DNA of 64,000 nucleotides, taken from positions 5,576 to 69,575 of the forward strand of contig JBGPJF010000008.1 in assembly GCA_041485285.1 (NCBI GenBank). Reading direction: 5' to 3'. Shown here piece by piece: positions 1-7,323 of this stretch (positions are counted from its first letter, which is position 1; each line of letters starts with the position of its first letter). Both the position numbers and the translations under genes were made by a program. The DNA is from DATEUP01 sp041485285. Its GTDB lineage: Archaea; Thermoplasmatota; DTKX01; DATEUP01. The notes beneath the pieces are model-generated. The model was not told where the DNA came from, searched no databases, and worked only from the letters and a program-made list of their open reading frames with translations.

Positions 1-409
1 TCACGAGCGCGGCGATCCTTGCCTCGTCGGCGGGGGTAAGCTCCGTAATCGCGAAGCCGGTCGACCACATGTGACCCTCGTCGAGGTTCGCCTTGTCGCT
101 GAAGCCCAGCGTCGAGTACCTTGCTTTGAATTTGCCCGCGTTTTGGAAGAAGCAGACGACTTCGCCGTCCTTGGCATAGGCGGGCATCCCATACCATGTC
201 CGCACCGTTAGGGTTGGCGCGGCGGCTTTGATGATTGCGTGGATCCGCTCTGCCATGGCGCGATCCGCTGCAGGCATCGCAGCGATCTTCGCGCGCACGT
301 CGCGTTCCCCGTCCGCCTTGCCGGTGGCCGCCTTCATCTCTTGGGCGCGCTCCCGCATCGCGGCTCGTTCCTCGGCGGTGAAAACCTTCGTCGCCTTCTT
401 CGCAACCAT
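1..409 (-). CDS. DUF1801/YdhG-like protein, 3' end cut by window edge
   Basis: The reverse strand reads from an ATG at 409 through 136 codons without a stop and leaves the window at base 1, so the C-terminus is missing. A charged helical start (MVAKKATKVFTAEERAAM) is followed by a segment with WYGMPAYAKDGEVVCFF and later FKARYSTLGFSD. That is the typical core of small DUF1801 (YdhG-like, YjbR/CyaY superfamily) proteins. Family members are cytosolic, about 130-150 residues, and have no firmly established activity; some are labelled iron chaperones by homology only. A second, more distant member lies at 9778-10176. No clear Shine-Dalgarno precedes the ATG. The family assignment is fairly sure; the function is not known. 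Confidence 0.8.
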   Translation of the reverse strand, partial: MVAKKATKVFTAEERAAMRERAQEMKAATGKADGERDVRAKIAAMPAADRAMAERIHAIIKAAAPTLTVRTWYGMPAYAKDGEVVCFFQNAGKFKARYSTLGFSDKANLDEGHMWSTGFAITELTPADEARIAALV

Positions 410-499
410 GAAGGCTTCGCACGTCAGCGGACGGCTTAAGCGTTTCCGGCGGCGCTCGACGACCCCGAGTGGTGCACGCGGTTCCACGATGCCGGGCGC

Positions 500-1051
500 T
501 CACGCGCCGAACACGGCCTCGTAGACGTGCCGGTGGAACCAGTGCGGACCCTTCTCGCTCTCAGCGGCAAAGCGCCCGCGCGGCGCGAAGCCCGACCGCA
601 CGCCGCGCGCGACCCGCGTGAGCGCGTCGACGTCCTCGTCGTCGACCTCCTGCATCATCCAGACCTCATCGCGGTTCGCGTACTTCGCGGGGTGGGCCAC
701 CAGGTGGTACCACTGGAAGAGCGTGCGCTGCGGTTTGCCGGGCACCGGGGGTAGAGGTTGATGCTGAGGCCCCACGGGTAGAAGTTGAGCGTGAGGTTCG
801 GGAAGACGAGCCACCGCTCGGCGAACACACGCTGCTGCGAATGCTCAAACCGCGGGTCGAGCACGCCCGGATCGAAGCCGTGCGCGGGTCTTCGCGCAGG
901 TCGTGCTCGCCCGGGGGGGCAAGAGCGTCCAGTGCGTCGCGAAGAGGGTGGCAAGCTCGCGCGCGAGGAAAGCCTCGCTCGTAAATGCCTGAGCGGGGAG
1001 CGCTCGCGCACCGCGCGGGTCGGCTTCCACCTGGAATTCGCGCGCGTCCAT
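500..1051 (-). pseudogene. Remnant of Rieske-type aromatic-ring-hydroxylating oxygenase alpha subunit
   Basis: The N-terminal piece from an ATG at 1051 reads LPAQAFTSEAFLARELATLF and THW, like the start of Rieske oxygenase alpha subunits. After a short frame-disrupted stretch another frame reads FEHSQQRVFAERWLVFPN and then LTLNFYPWGLSINLYP, the conserved C-terminal half. The reading then jumps by one base in a run of five C (near 749-754) to a third frame ending RGRFAAESEKGPHWFHRH. An intact protein would be about 350-400 residues. Here the Rieske cluster motifs and most of the catalytic domain are absent, so this is a deleted and frameshifted relic. The poly-C shift alone could be a sequencing error; the missing middle could not. 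Confidence 0.7.
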
Positions 1052-1211
1052 CGCCGCACGAAGCGCGCCTCGGGGTTTGAACCGAGCGCGGCGAGGGGGG
1101 GTGCGCGGCAGTCGCGCCGCTCAAGCGGCAATCGACGGCCTTAGCGGAAGGCTTCGACGATCGGCGCCGGAAGGGGACGCGCCGGCTGCTCGGGGGGCCA
1201 ATGGGGAAGCG

Positions 1212-1430
1212 TCATTTGCAGTCGTAGGTGAGGTCTGTCCATCCCGCATCGGTCATGTGCCCGAAGGCGTTCTCGACCCCACTCGATCCCATCGTATGGT
1301 CGACGGCGTGGCCGCCGGGGGCTGTCCCCGTAACATGGCACGGGTCGGCTTGGGCCGAAGCCGCAAGGCCACCGACCGCGACCATCAGTACCGTTCCCAA
1401 CAGCGAAATTGCAAGTGCTTGTCGTTTCAC
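1212..1430 (-). CDS. Small exported protein of unknown function
   Basis: This 72-residue protein starts with GTG at 1430, preceded by a good Shine-Dalgarno (GGAGG) about seven bases upstream. Residues 1-28 form a signal peptide: MKRQ, a hydrophobic core ISLLGTVLMVAVGGLA, and a cleavage-like ASA. The mature part is only about 45 residues with two cysteines (one near the new N-terminus and one at the penultimate position) that could pair, and three histidines. I do not recognise a family. It is monocistronic between the Rieske relic and a divergently transcribed surface protein. The ribosome-binding site and signal peptide make a real gene likely. Confidence 0.65.
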   Translation of the reverse strand: MKRQALAISLLGTVLMVAVGGLAASAQADPCHVTGTAPGGHAVDHTMGSSGVENAFGHMTDAGWTDLTYDCK

Positions 1431-1625
1431 GTTGTTGCCTCCTTTTCCGCCTCGTTCCTTGTCGCTCGCTGGATGTCGGTTCGGCGGTCAGCCGTCCATG
1501 ATCGCGGGGAAGCGAATAATGGTATCGGGCCGCCGCGGGTAACGACCCCCAAAGAAACGACCCCGCTTGCCCTTTTCCCGGCCCCGCGGTCCGCAAGGGC
1601 CCGCTCACTTTAGCAATTGAACGAG

Positions 1626-1648
1626 CCCGGGCTAGAAATAGCCGGGGG
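1626..1648 (+). promoter_or_regulatory. Hairpin upstream of repeat-containing surface protein
   Basis: CCCGGGCTA and TAGCCGGG pair around a GAAA loop with one bulged G. It sits about 60 bases before the start at 1710, inside the likely leader. The rest of the 1431-1709 spacer shows nothing else distinctive beyond an AT-rich patch near 1608-1618. A regulatory role is only inferred. Confidence 0.3.
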
Positions 1649-1709
1649 CCTTTGGGGACAGGCTTGGAGTTGTTGGGGCACCGGGCACATTTTTGACGGA
1701 GTGAGAAGC

Positions 1710-3641
1710 ATGATGCGGACTTTCGCGGCTTTGGGTTTGGCTGGACTGCTTACGACCGTTGCGCTGTTTGGCGTGTCCCTTTCGGCGGCGCCGGGGGGAA
1801 CCCCTTCGCCCTCAATCGCGACGTTGCAGCTTGCAAGCGACTTTGCGCCGAGCGGCCCTTCAAGTGAAGGGGGCGAAGGGGCCGGCGCCGCCAGCAACGA
1901 CGACCCCCTGTTTTGGCTCAACCACTTCGACTTGCTGCCCGGCGGCGACGAACTCACCACGAGCTACGCCTCGACAAGTTCGGGCGTCGGCGGCGGCCTC
2001 ACAGCCCTTGTCGTCGAATCCTCCACCACGGGCGATGTGTTCTCGGACGGTGGAAACAAGGTCGTCCAAATGGCCGTCAGCGTGCCCCCGGGCTACGGCG
2101 TGACCGGCGTACAGCTCTGCTACGAGCTCACCGCCAACACGAGCTTCGTGTCCCAGATCCGCCTCGCGCAGGTGCAGAACCCGCCCTCGTCGGCGACGGT
2201 CCTGCTCGACGATGCCACGAACCTCACGGATCTCGGCCCGATCTGCGTGGACAGCGCCTCGACAGGCTCTCCGATTGACCCCAGCGCCGGCGCGCTCCTC
2301 CTCGACTTGCGGTTCAACTTCGGCGACACCGCCGACAAGGTTGCGGTGCGCGGCGTAGCCCTCCACCTGGTGGAGGCGTCCACGGAGAATGTCCTTTGGA
2401 CCAACCACTTCGACCTGCTGCCGGGCGGCGATGAGCTCACCACGAGCTACGCGTCGACGAGCTCCGGGGTGGGCGGCGGCCTCACGGGCCTCGTGATCGA
2501 ATCGTCCTCCACGGGCGAGGAATTCGCCGACGGCGGGAGCAAGGTCGTGCAGATGGCCGTGTCCGTCCCCCCCGGGTTCACCGTGAGCGGCGTGCGCGTC
2601 TGCTACGAGCTGACGAGCAACGCGAGCGTCATCTCCCAAGTCCGGCTCGCGCAAGTCCAGAGCACGCCCAGCACCGCGCTGGTCATGCTCGACGACGGGA
2701 CCGACCTTACGGATGTCGGCCCCTCTTGCACGGACAGCTCCGCGACGACCGTAAGCCCGAGCGTCGGCGCTCTCCTGCTCTCGCTGCGCGTCAACTTCAG
2801 CGACACGGCCGACAAGATCGTCATCCGGGGCGTCGCGCTGCTCCTCGAAGAGAGCGTCGCCGGTTCCTTGGCCGACCTCCAAGACCTGGTCGCCAGCCTC
2901 GACCCGAGCGTGTTCTCGAACAAGAACCACAAGAACACCTTCCTCAACAAGCTCAACGCCGTCTCGAATCAGATCGACGGCGACAGCCTCTGCGACGCGG
3001 TCGACAAGCTCACCAATGACCTGCTGAAGAAGACCGACGGCGAGGGCTCGCCCCCCGACTGGGTCATTGATGCCACCGCCCAACAGGCCCTCGAGGACGC
3101 AATCCTCGCGCTCATCGACGCGCTTGCTGCCGAAGCCGGGGCACAGGGCCTCGACTGCGGGACGACCTCGGCGGTCCTGTGGCTCAACCACTTCGACCTG
3201 CTTGCGGGCGATGACGAACTGATCACCACCTACGCGTCGACCTCGTCGGGCGTGGGCGGCGGCCTCACCGCGCTCGTCATTCAGTCCGAAACGACCGGCG
3301 ATGTGTTTGGAGACGGCGGCAACAAGGTCGTGCAGATGGCGGTCGAAGTCCCCTCAGGCTTCACGGTGGCCGGCGTGCGCGTCTGCTACGAGCTCACCAG
3401 CAACGGGAGCTACATCAACCAGGTGCGCCTGGCGCAAGTCGACAACCCGCCGAGCTCGGCCAGTGTGCTCCTCGATGATGCGACAAACCAGACGGACGTT
3501 GGCCCCGTGTGCGTCGACACGACCGCGACCTCGGTCGACCCGACCACCGGAGCGCTGCTGCTCTCGCTGCGGCTGAACTTCGGAGACACGGCGGACAAGA
3601 TCGCGATCCGCGGCGTTGCGCTGCTGCTTGAAAACGCGTAG
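1710..3641 (+). CDS. Exported protein with three ~155-residue repeats and a FIMAH-like insert
   Basis: The start is placed at the ATG ATG at 1710 because it begins a clear signal peptide (MMRTFAALGLAGLLTTVALF) and follows GGAGTG seven bases upstream; the in-frame ATG at 1617 adds an implausible leader. The 643-residue product holds three homologous units, near residues 67-221, 229-382 and 489-643. Each opens with NHFDLL, carries GVGGGLTAL and CYELT, and ends FGDTADKxxxRGVAL. Each unit has a cysteine pair. Between units 2 and 3 lies a charged helical segment (residues about 382-487, with NKNHKNTFLNKLNAV) that resembles FIMAH domains of extracellular proteins. There is no C-terminal anchor, so it is probably secreted. 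No family is known to me for the repeat itself. Confidence 0.85.
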   Translation: MMRTFAALGLAGLLTTVALFGVSLSAAPGGTPSPSIATLQLASDFAPSGPSSEGGEGAGAASNDDPLFWLNHFDLLPGGDELTTSYASTSSGVGGGLTALVVESSTTGDVFSDGGNKVVQMAVSVPPGYGVTGVQLCYELTANTSFVSQIRLAQVQNPPSSATVLLDDATNLTDLGPICVDSASTGSPIDPSAGALLLDLRFNFGDTADKVAVRGVALHLVEASTENVLWTNHFDLLPGGDELTTSYASTSSGVGGGLTGLVIESSSTGEEFADGGSKVVQMAVSVPPGFTVSGVRVCYELTSNASVISQVRLAQVQSTPSTALVMLDDGTDLTDVGPSCTDSSATTVSPSVGALLLSLRVNFSDTADKIVIRGVALLLEESVAGSLADLQDLVASLDPSVFSNKNHKNTFLNKLNAVSNQIDGDSLCDAVDKLTNDLLKKTDGEGSPPDWVIDATAQQALEDAILALIDALAAEAGAQGLDCGTTSAVLWLNHFDLLAGDDELITTYASTSSGVGGGLTALVIQSETTGDVFGDGGNKVVQMAVEVPSGFTVAGVRVCYELTSNGSYINQVRLAQVDNPPSSASVLLDDATNQTDVGPVCVDTTATSVDPTTGALLLSLRLNFGDTADKIAIRGVALLLENA

Positions 3642-3720
3642 ACGGGGATCGTCGGCCCCCGGCCCATGCTAGGGGCAGGACGAAAAGGGCCTGCGGGCCC
3701 CGCCCGGCACCCGCGAACGA

Positions 3721-4146
3721 TCAGCGGGAGCCCCGCTTGGCGGCTTTCTTCGCGGCAGGGCGCCGCTTGGCGGCCTTCTTCGGTGCTGGACGCGCGCGCC
3801 CCTTGCGGTACTTCGGCTCGTAAAGCTGAATGGTGATCCCGCCCGGCGCCGTGAAGTGGGTGACGAACCCGTAGCCGTGGTCCTCGACTTCACCGAGGAA
3901 CTTCACGCCGCGCGACTTGAGGTCGGCGACCGTGCCGTGGATGTCGTCGCAGTAGAACGAGACATCGTGCTTGCCCGCCTCGCCCGGCTTGTAGATCGGG
4001 TGCACCCCGAGGTCCCCCTCCTTGAAGTCGAAGATCCACCAGCCGTCGCCGATGTCGGTGCCAGGGAGCTTCATGGTGTCCTTGAAAAACCGCCGCGTTT
4101 TCTCCGGTTCGGACGAGTAGAGCAGCCCGTGGATTCCTTTGATCAT
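3721..4146 (-). CDS. VOC-superfamily (glyoxalase/dioxygenase fold) protein with Lys/Ala-rich tail
   Basis: The chosen start MIKGIHGLLYSSEPEK matches how small VOC proteins begin; an ATG at 4164 is an alternative, and the longer in-frame leader to 4227 looks non-coding. VOC proteins pair two beta-alpha-beta-beta-beta units around a metal. Candidate ligands here are the histidines in GIHG, GVHP and KHDVSF and the Glu in QLYEP. The last 30 residues (KKAAKRRPAAKKAAKRGSR) are a basic, disordered, histone-like tail, unusual for the family, which suggests nucleic-acid or polyanion binding. The substrate is unknown. It is convergent with the upstream repeat protein. Confidence 0.8.
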   Translation of the reverse strand: MIKGIHGLLYSSEPEKTRRFFKDTMKLPGTDIGDGWWIFDFKEGDLGVHPIYKPGEAGKHDVSFYCDDIHGTVADLKSRGVKFLGEVEDHGYGFVTHFTAPGGITIQLYEPKYRKGRARPAPKKAAKRRPAAKKAAKRGSR

Positions 4147-4315
4147 GAGAGGGCCTCGGCGCATGGCCTCGACGCTCGCGCGAGGGAAGAAGATTTCGGG
4201 AGCGCTGCGCCTGCCGCATCCGAGCAAAAGGCGGAAGGGGAGGTCGAAGGCGAGCCGCCGAAGTGAGCGCCCCCATGCGCCGCGTGGTCCCGCGCGTCCA
4301 CGGGCCGGTCGCGGC

Positions 4316-5458
4316 TCACTTCCCAGGGCGCCGCCCGCGCGGCCTTACAACTGCGCAGGCCGCAACGGCCAACGCGCACGCCCCTGCTTCAAATCCGGGC
4401 ATAAACGGCTGGGGGTGAGGCGGCAGGACGAGCGGCGGCGTTTCGATCACGAACGAGTCGTTGTCGCTGCCGCCCGCGGAGCGCAGGAATTCTACCTTGA
4501 GCGCCGTGAAGTTGACCGTGTACTTGGTGAACCCGTAAGTCGTCGAGAAGCCCTTTGCAAAGTACGCGGCCTCGGCGTCCGACGCGTTCCACGAATAGTG
4601 CGACTTGCCTCCGGTCCCCTGGATCATGAATACGGTCCCGTTGCCCTTCCCATATTGGCCGTCGGACCCGTCGTCGGCGACGCACGCGGCTCGGTAGACG
4701 CCCGGGGTCGCGCAGGTCAGCTGCTTGCTCCGTTGGTAGAGGTGGTCGTGGCCCTGAAGAATCAGGTCGACCCGCTTGTCGAGAAGCATGTCCATGAAGG
4801 TAGCCCCAATTTCGCACGTCTTGTCGCCGGCCGAGATGCAATTCTTGTGCATCCCCACGATGATCCAATGGATCCCCGAGGCGCGGGCGCTTTCGATGGC
4901 GTCGGAAACAAACTGGAAGTGCGAGCCGCCCGTTGCGCACGACCACGTTGACTCATTGTCCGCGACGAAGGACACTCCGCACCCCGTGAGGATGAACCGC
5001 GCAAGCGGCGCCGTACCCGGGTAGTCGAAGTACCACTCGCGGCCGTAGCGGCCTGTCATCGTTTCATTCAGGTCGTAGGGGCAATCAGCCAGGAGCGTGG
5101 AAAGCCCCGCCCCCGTGTTTTCGCCCGTGTCGTGGTTGCCCGCTTCAATCAAGACGTGGGGGACTTGCGCTCGAAACGCGCTGCACCACGTCGCCTCGGT
5201 GGTGTCATTGTAGGTCGTATCCCCCACCGCGAGGAAGAAGTCGAGGCCGGCGCCGCCAGCGGTTGCAAACGTGGCCTGGGTCGCGTTGCTGTAGCCGAAG
5301 TCGCCGGCTGCCCCGAAAACGAAGCCGGAAATGGTGTCGAGGGCCGACACGTCGGCGGCCGCGCTGGCCGGGAGCGCCACTGCGGCCGTGAGCATAGCCA
5401 GCGCGAGGCGGGTCATGCCGAGGCGCGCGTTCGCCGCATGCGGTGCATCCCAACTCAT
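4316..5458 (-). CDS. Exported calcineurin-like metallophosphoesterase with PGF-CTERM-like tail
   Basis: The 380-residue protein has all hallmark blocks of a two-metal phosphoesterase: GDFG, VGDTTYN, EAGNHD, GMHK and GHDHLYQRS. These give the Asp/Asn/His ligands of the purple-acid-phosphatase/calcineurin fold. A signal peptide lies near residues 15-35 (MTRLALAMLTAAVALPASAA). The C-terminus reads PGFEAGACALAVAACAVV followed by RPRGRR, which fits the PGF-CTERM archaeosortase signal: PGF, membrane helix, basic end. It should hydrolyse phosphoesters outside the cell while attached to the envelope. The start at 5458 is supported by a TATA-like box 31 bases upstream (leaderless transcript); the ATG at 5416 is the alternative. 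Confidence 0.88.
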   Translation of the reverse strand: MSWDAPHAANARLGMTRLALAMLTAAVALPASAAADVSALDTISGFVFGAAGDFGYSNATQATFATAGGAGLDFFLAVGDTTYNDTTEATWCSAFRAQVPHVLIEAGNHDTGENTGAGLSTLLADCPYDLNETMTGRYGREWYFDYPGTAPLARFILTGCGVSFVADNESTWSCATGGSHFQFVSDAIESARASGIHWIIVGMHKNCISAGDKTCEIGATFMDMLLDKRVDLILQGHDHLYQRSKQLTCATPGVYRAACVADDGSDGQYGKGNGTVFMIQGTGGKSHYSWNASDAEAAYFAKGFSTTYGFTKYTVNFTALKVEFLRSAGGSDNDSFVIETPPLVLPPHPQPFMPGFEAGACALAVAACAVVRPRGRRPGK

Positions 5459-5484
5459 GAAGCGCCCGTCCGTGCTGTTTGCGG

Positions 5485-5493
5485 AGATATTAG
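5485..5493 (-). promoter_or_regulatory. TATA-like box for the metallophosphoesterase
   Basis: On the minus strand TCTAATATC is centred 31 bases before the ATG at 5458. That spacing suits a leaderless archaeal transcript. It is an AT-rich island in a GC-rich divergent spacer. Confidence 0.5.
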
Positions 5494-5614
5494 AATGCTA
5501 GTTCCCGCGAATCAAGGGCCGATACCCTGGGCCCTTCTCGGCGCCCCCCGTGGAGGACTGCCACGCAGGCCGCGGCCGTCCCCCTTATGTCCCCGACCGC
5601 TCGTTTCCGTCCCG

Positions 5615-6259
5615 TTGGCCGACGAACCTCCGCCGCGCCCCGGCGGCCTCGCGAAAGCCCGCATCGAGACGCTCGTGGACGGCGTCTTCGCCATCGCGAT
5701 GACGCTCCTCGTCCTCGACCTGCGTCCACCCGGCCCCGAAGTGACCGACCTTGGCGGGTACCTTTCCGGACAGGGGCCGACGTTCCTCGCGTACGTCCTC
5801 AGCTTCGCGAACCTCGGTGTGTTCTGGGTCGGGCACCACACGCAGTTCGAGGCCGTCCGCAGGACGGACCGCATCTTCCACTGGATCAACATCCTGTTCC
5901 TCATGTCCATCGTGCTCATCCCGTACTCGACGGCCACCCTCTCGCGCCACCTTGGCGACCCGGGCGCTGTCGCCCTCTACGGCGCGAATTTCTTTGGAGG
6001 GGGCCTTAGCCTGCTGTTCCTCTGGATCTACGCCACGAGGGGCCGCCGGCTCGTGGACCCCGACTTGCCGGCCGCGCGCGTGAAGCTCGGGGCCCAGCGG
6101 ATCGTGCTCGGGATGGGCATTATCGCAGCCGGGATGGGCGCCGCCTTCTTGGACACGAGGCTCAGCCTCGCGCTGTTCGCGCTCGTGCCCCTCTACTTCA
6201 TGTTCCCCGGGGCGATCGACCGGTTTTGGGCGCCGCAGCGGCCCCCGCCCTCGACCTGA
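5615..6259 (+). CDS. TMEM175-family potassium channel (DUF1211)
   Basis: The 214-residue protein starts at a TTG (LADEPPPR) just before ARIETLVDGVFAIAMTLLVLDL. This is the TMEM175/DUF1211 signature helix, in which the FAI segment lines the selectivity filter. About six membrane helices follow (LAYVLSFANLGVFWVG, INILFLMSIVLI, FFGGGLSLLFLWIY, IVLGMGIIAAGM, LALFALVPLYF). Prokaryotic TMEM175 proteins have one six-helix unit and assemble as tetramers that leak K+. CTTATG at 5584-5589 lies about 28 bases before the TTG, so a leaderless transcript is plausible. The long in-frame upstream extension is non-coding. Family sure; the start less so. Confidence 0.85.
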   Translation: MADEPPPRPGGLAKARIETLVDGVFAIAMTLLVLDLRPPGPEVTDLGGYLSGQGPTFLAYVLSFANLGVFWVGHHTQFEAVRRTDRIFHWINILFLMSIVLIPYSTATLSRHLGDPGAVALYGANFFGGGLSLLFLWIYATRGRRLVDPDLPAARVKLGAQRIVLGMGIIAAGMGAAFLDTRLSLALFALVPLYFMFPGAIDRFWAPQRPPPST

Positions 6260-6273
6260 CGCGAGCGAGTTTG

Positions 6274-6297
6274 TAACCTTTGTAATCGCGAAGGTTA
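6274..6297. promoter_or_regulatory. Perfect inverted repeat upstream of SDR gene (candidate operator)
   Basis: TAACCTT and AAGGTTA form an exact 7-base inverted repeat around a 10-base spacer. It lies 84 bases before the SDR start at 6381 and 14 bases after the stop of the K+ channel. The symmetry and spacing fit a dimeric regulator site near a promoter; a weak transcript-end hairpin is the alternative. Confidence 0.4.
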
Positions 6298-6380
6298 ATG
6301 CCCGCGCGCCGGTTGCGCGTAGGCCGGAGCGCGGCTGGAGGCAGGGCCTCCGGCGGCGACCCGACGTCGGAGGGACCTCA

Positions 6381-7241
6381 ATGGAAAATGCAGGCGGCGG
6401 GCAGCGCAAGACGGCGGTCGTGACGGGCGCAGGATCGGGGATCGGAAAAGCGGCGGCCACGGGGATCGCAAAGGCGGGCTTTGACGTGACGCTCGTCGTG
6501 CGAAACGCCGAGAAGGGCCAGGCCGCCATCGGCGAGATCCAGCGCGCCGCGCCCGAGGCCAAGCTCGACCTGCTGCTCATCGACCTTTCCTCGCAGAAGT
6601 CGATCCGCGAGGGCGCGGCCTCGCACTTGCAAGACCACGCGCGCCTCGATGTCCTCGTGAACTGCGCCGGCGTGTTCCTCCCCGAGCGGCTGGAGACGGG
6701 CGAAGGCATCGAGAGGACGATCGCAACCAACTACCTGGCATACTTCCTGCTCACCCACGAACTCTTGCCGGCCCTCAAAGCCGCCGCACCCTCGCGGATC
6801 GTGAACGTCTCGTCCCGCTATGGCAAGGTCGCGATCGACTTCGACGACTTCCAGCTGAAGACCCGCAAGTACACGGTTTTCCGTTCCGTTTCAGCCACGA
6901 TGGTCATGCGTGTCCTCTTCACGCAGGAACTTGCCGAGCGGCTCAAGGGCACGGGCGTGGTGGCGAACACGCTTCACCCGGGCCTCGTGAAGGGGACGCA
7001 GCTGCTCAACGAAACCGGGGGATTCTTCAGATTCCTCACGAACATGTTCGGCAAGAGCCCCGAGGTCGGCGCCGACACGGTCGTGTGGCTGGCCACCGCG
7101 CCAGAAACGGCCAACGAGACCGGAAAGATGTGGTGCAAACGCAAAGAGTGGCCCACGCCCGGCCAAGGGTCGGACCCCGCCGCGCGCCGGAGGCTGTGGG
7201 AAGCGTCGGAGCGGCTGACGGGCGCGACAGGCTGGACGTAG
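6381..7241 (+). CDS. Short-chain dehydrogenase/reductase-fold protein lacking the catalytic Tyr and Lys
   Basis: The 286-residue protein has a Rossmann nucleotide-binding motif TGAGSGIG (15-22), NCAG (94-97) and the catalytic Ser region VNVSSRYG (142-148), like retinol-dehydrogenase-type SDRs. The conserved block that should read YxxSK is VSATM: the active-site Tyr is Val170 and the Lys is Met174. The flanking residues (KYTVFRS before, RVLFTQEL after) align well with the family, so the substitutions look real. It therefore may bind NAD(P) but should not reduce carbonyls by the usual mechanism. GGAGGG lies seven bases before the ATG. It stands alone. Confidence 0.85.
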   Translation: MENAGGGQRKTAVVTGAGSGIGKAAATGIAKAGFDVTLVVRNAEKGQAAIGEIQRAAPEAKLDLLLIDLSSQKSIREGAASHLQDHARLDVLVNCAGVFLPERLETGEGIERTIATNYLAYFLLTHELLPALKAAAPSRIVNVSSRYGKVAIDFDDFQLKTRKYTVFRSVSATMVMRVLFTQELAERLKGTGVVANTLHPGLVKGTQLLNETGGFFRFLTNMFGKSPEVGADTVVWLATAPETANETGKMWCKRKEWPTPGQGSDPAARRRLWEASERLTGATGWT

Positions 7242-7323
7242 CGCCCCCCGCCCTCTCCGCCAAGCGCGAGGGGGGCACCATAGCATTGATAATCCGGCCG
7301 CGGGGTCGAGCGCGCGCGTATCT

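Noticed and set aside
1860..3191. 443-codon minus-strand frame opposite the repeat protein
   Set aside because: It follows the repeat periodicity of the sense gene, is Arg/Glu/Asp/Gly-rich without any known motif, and has no ribosome-binding site. A GC-driven shadow.
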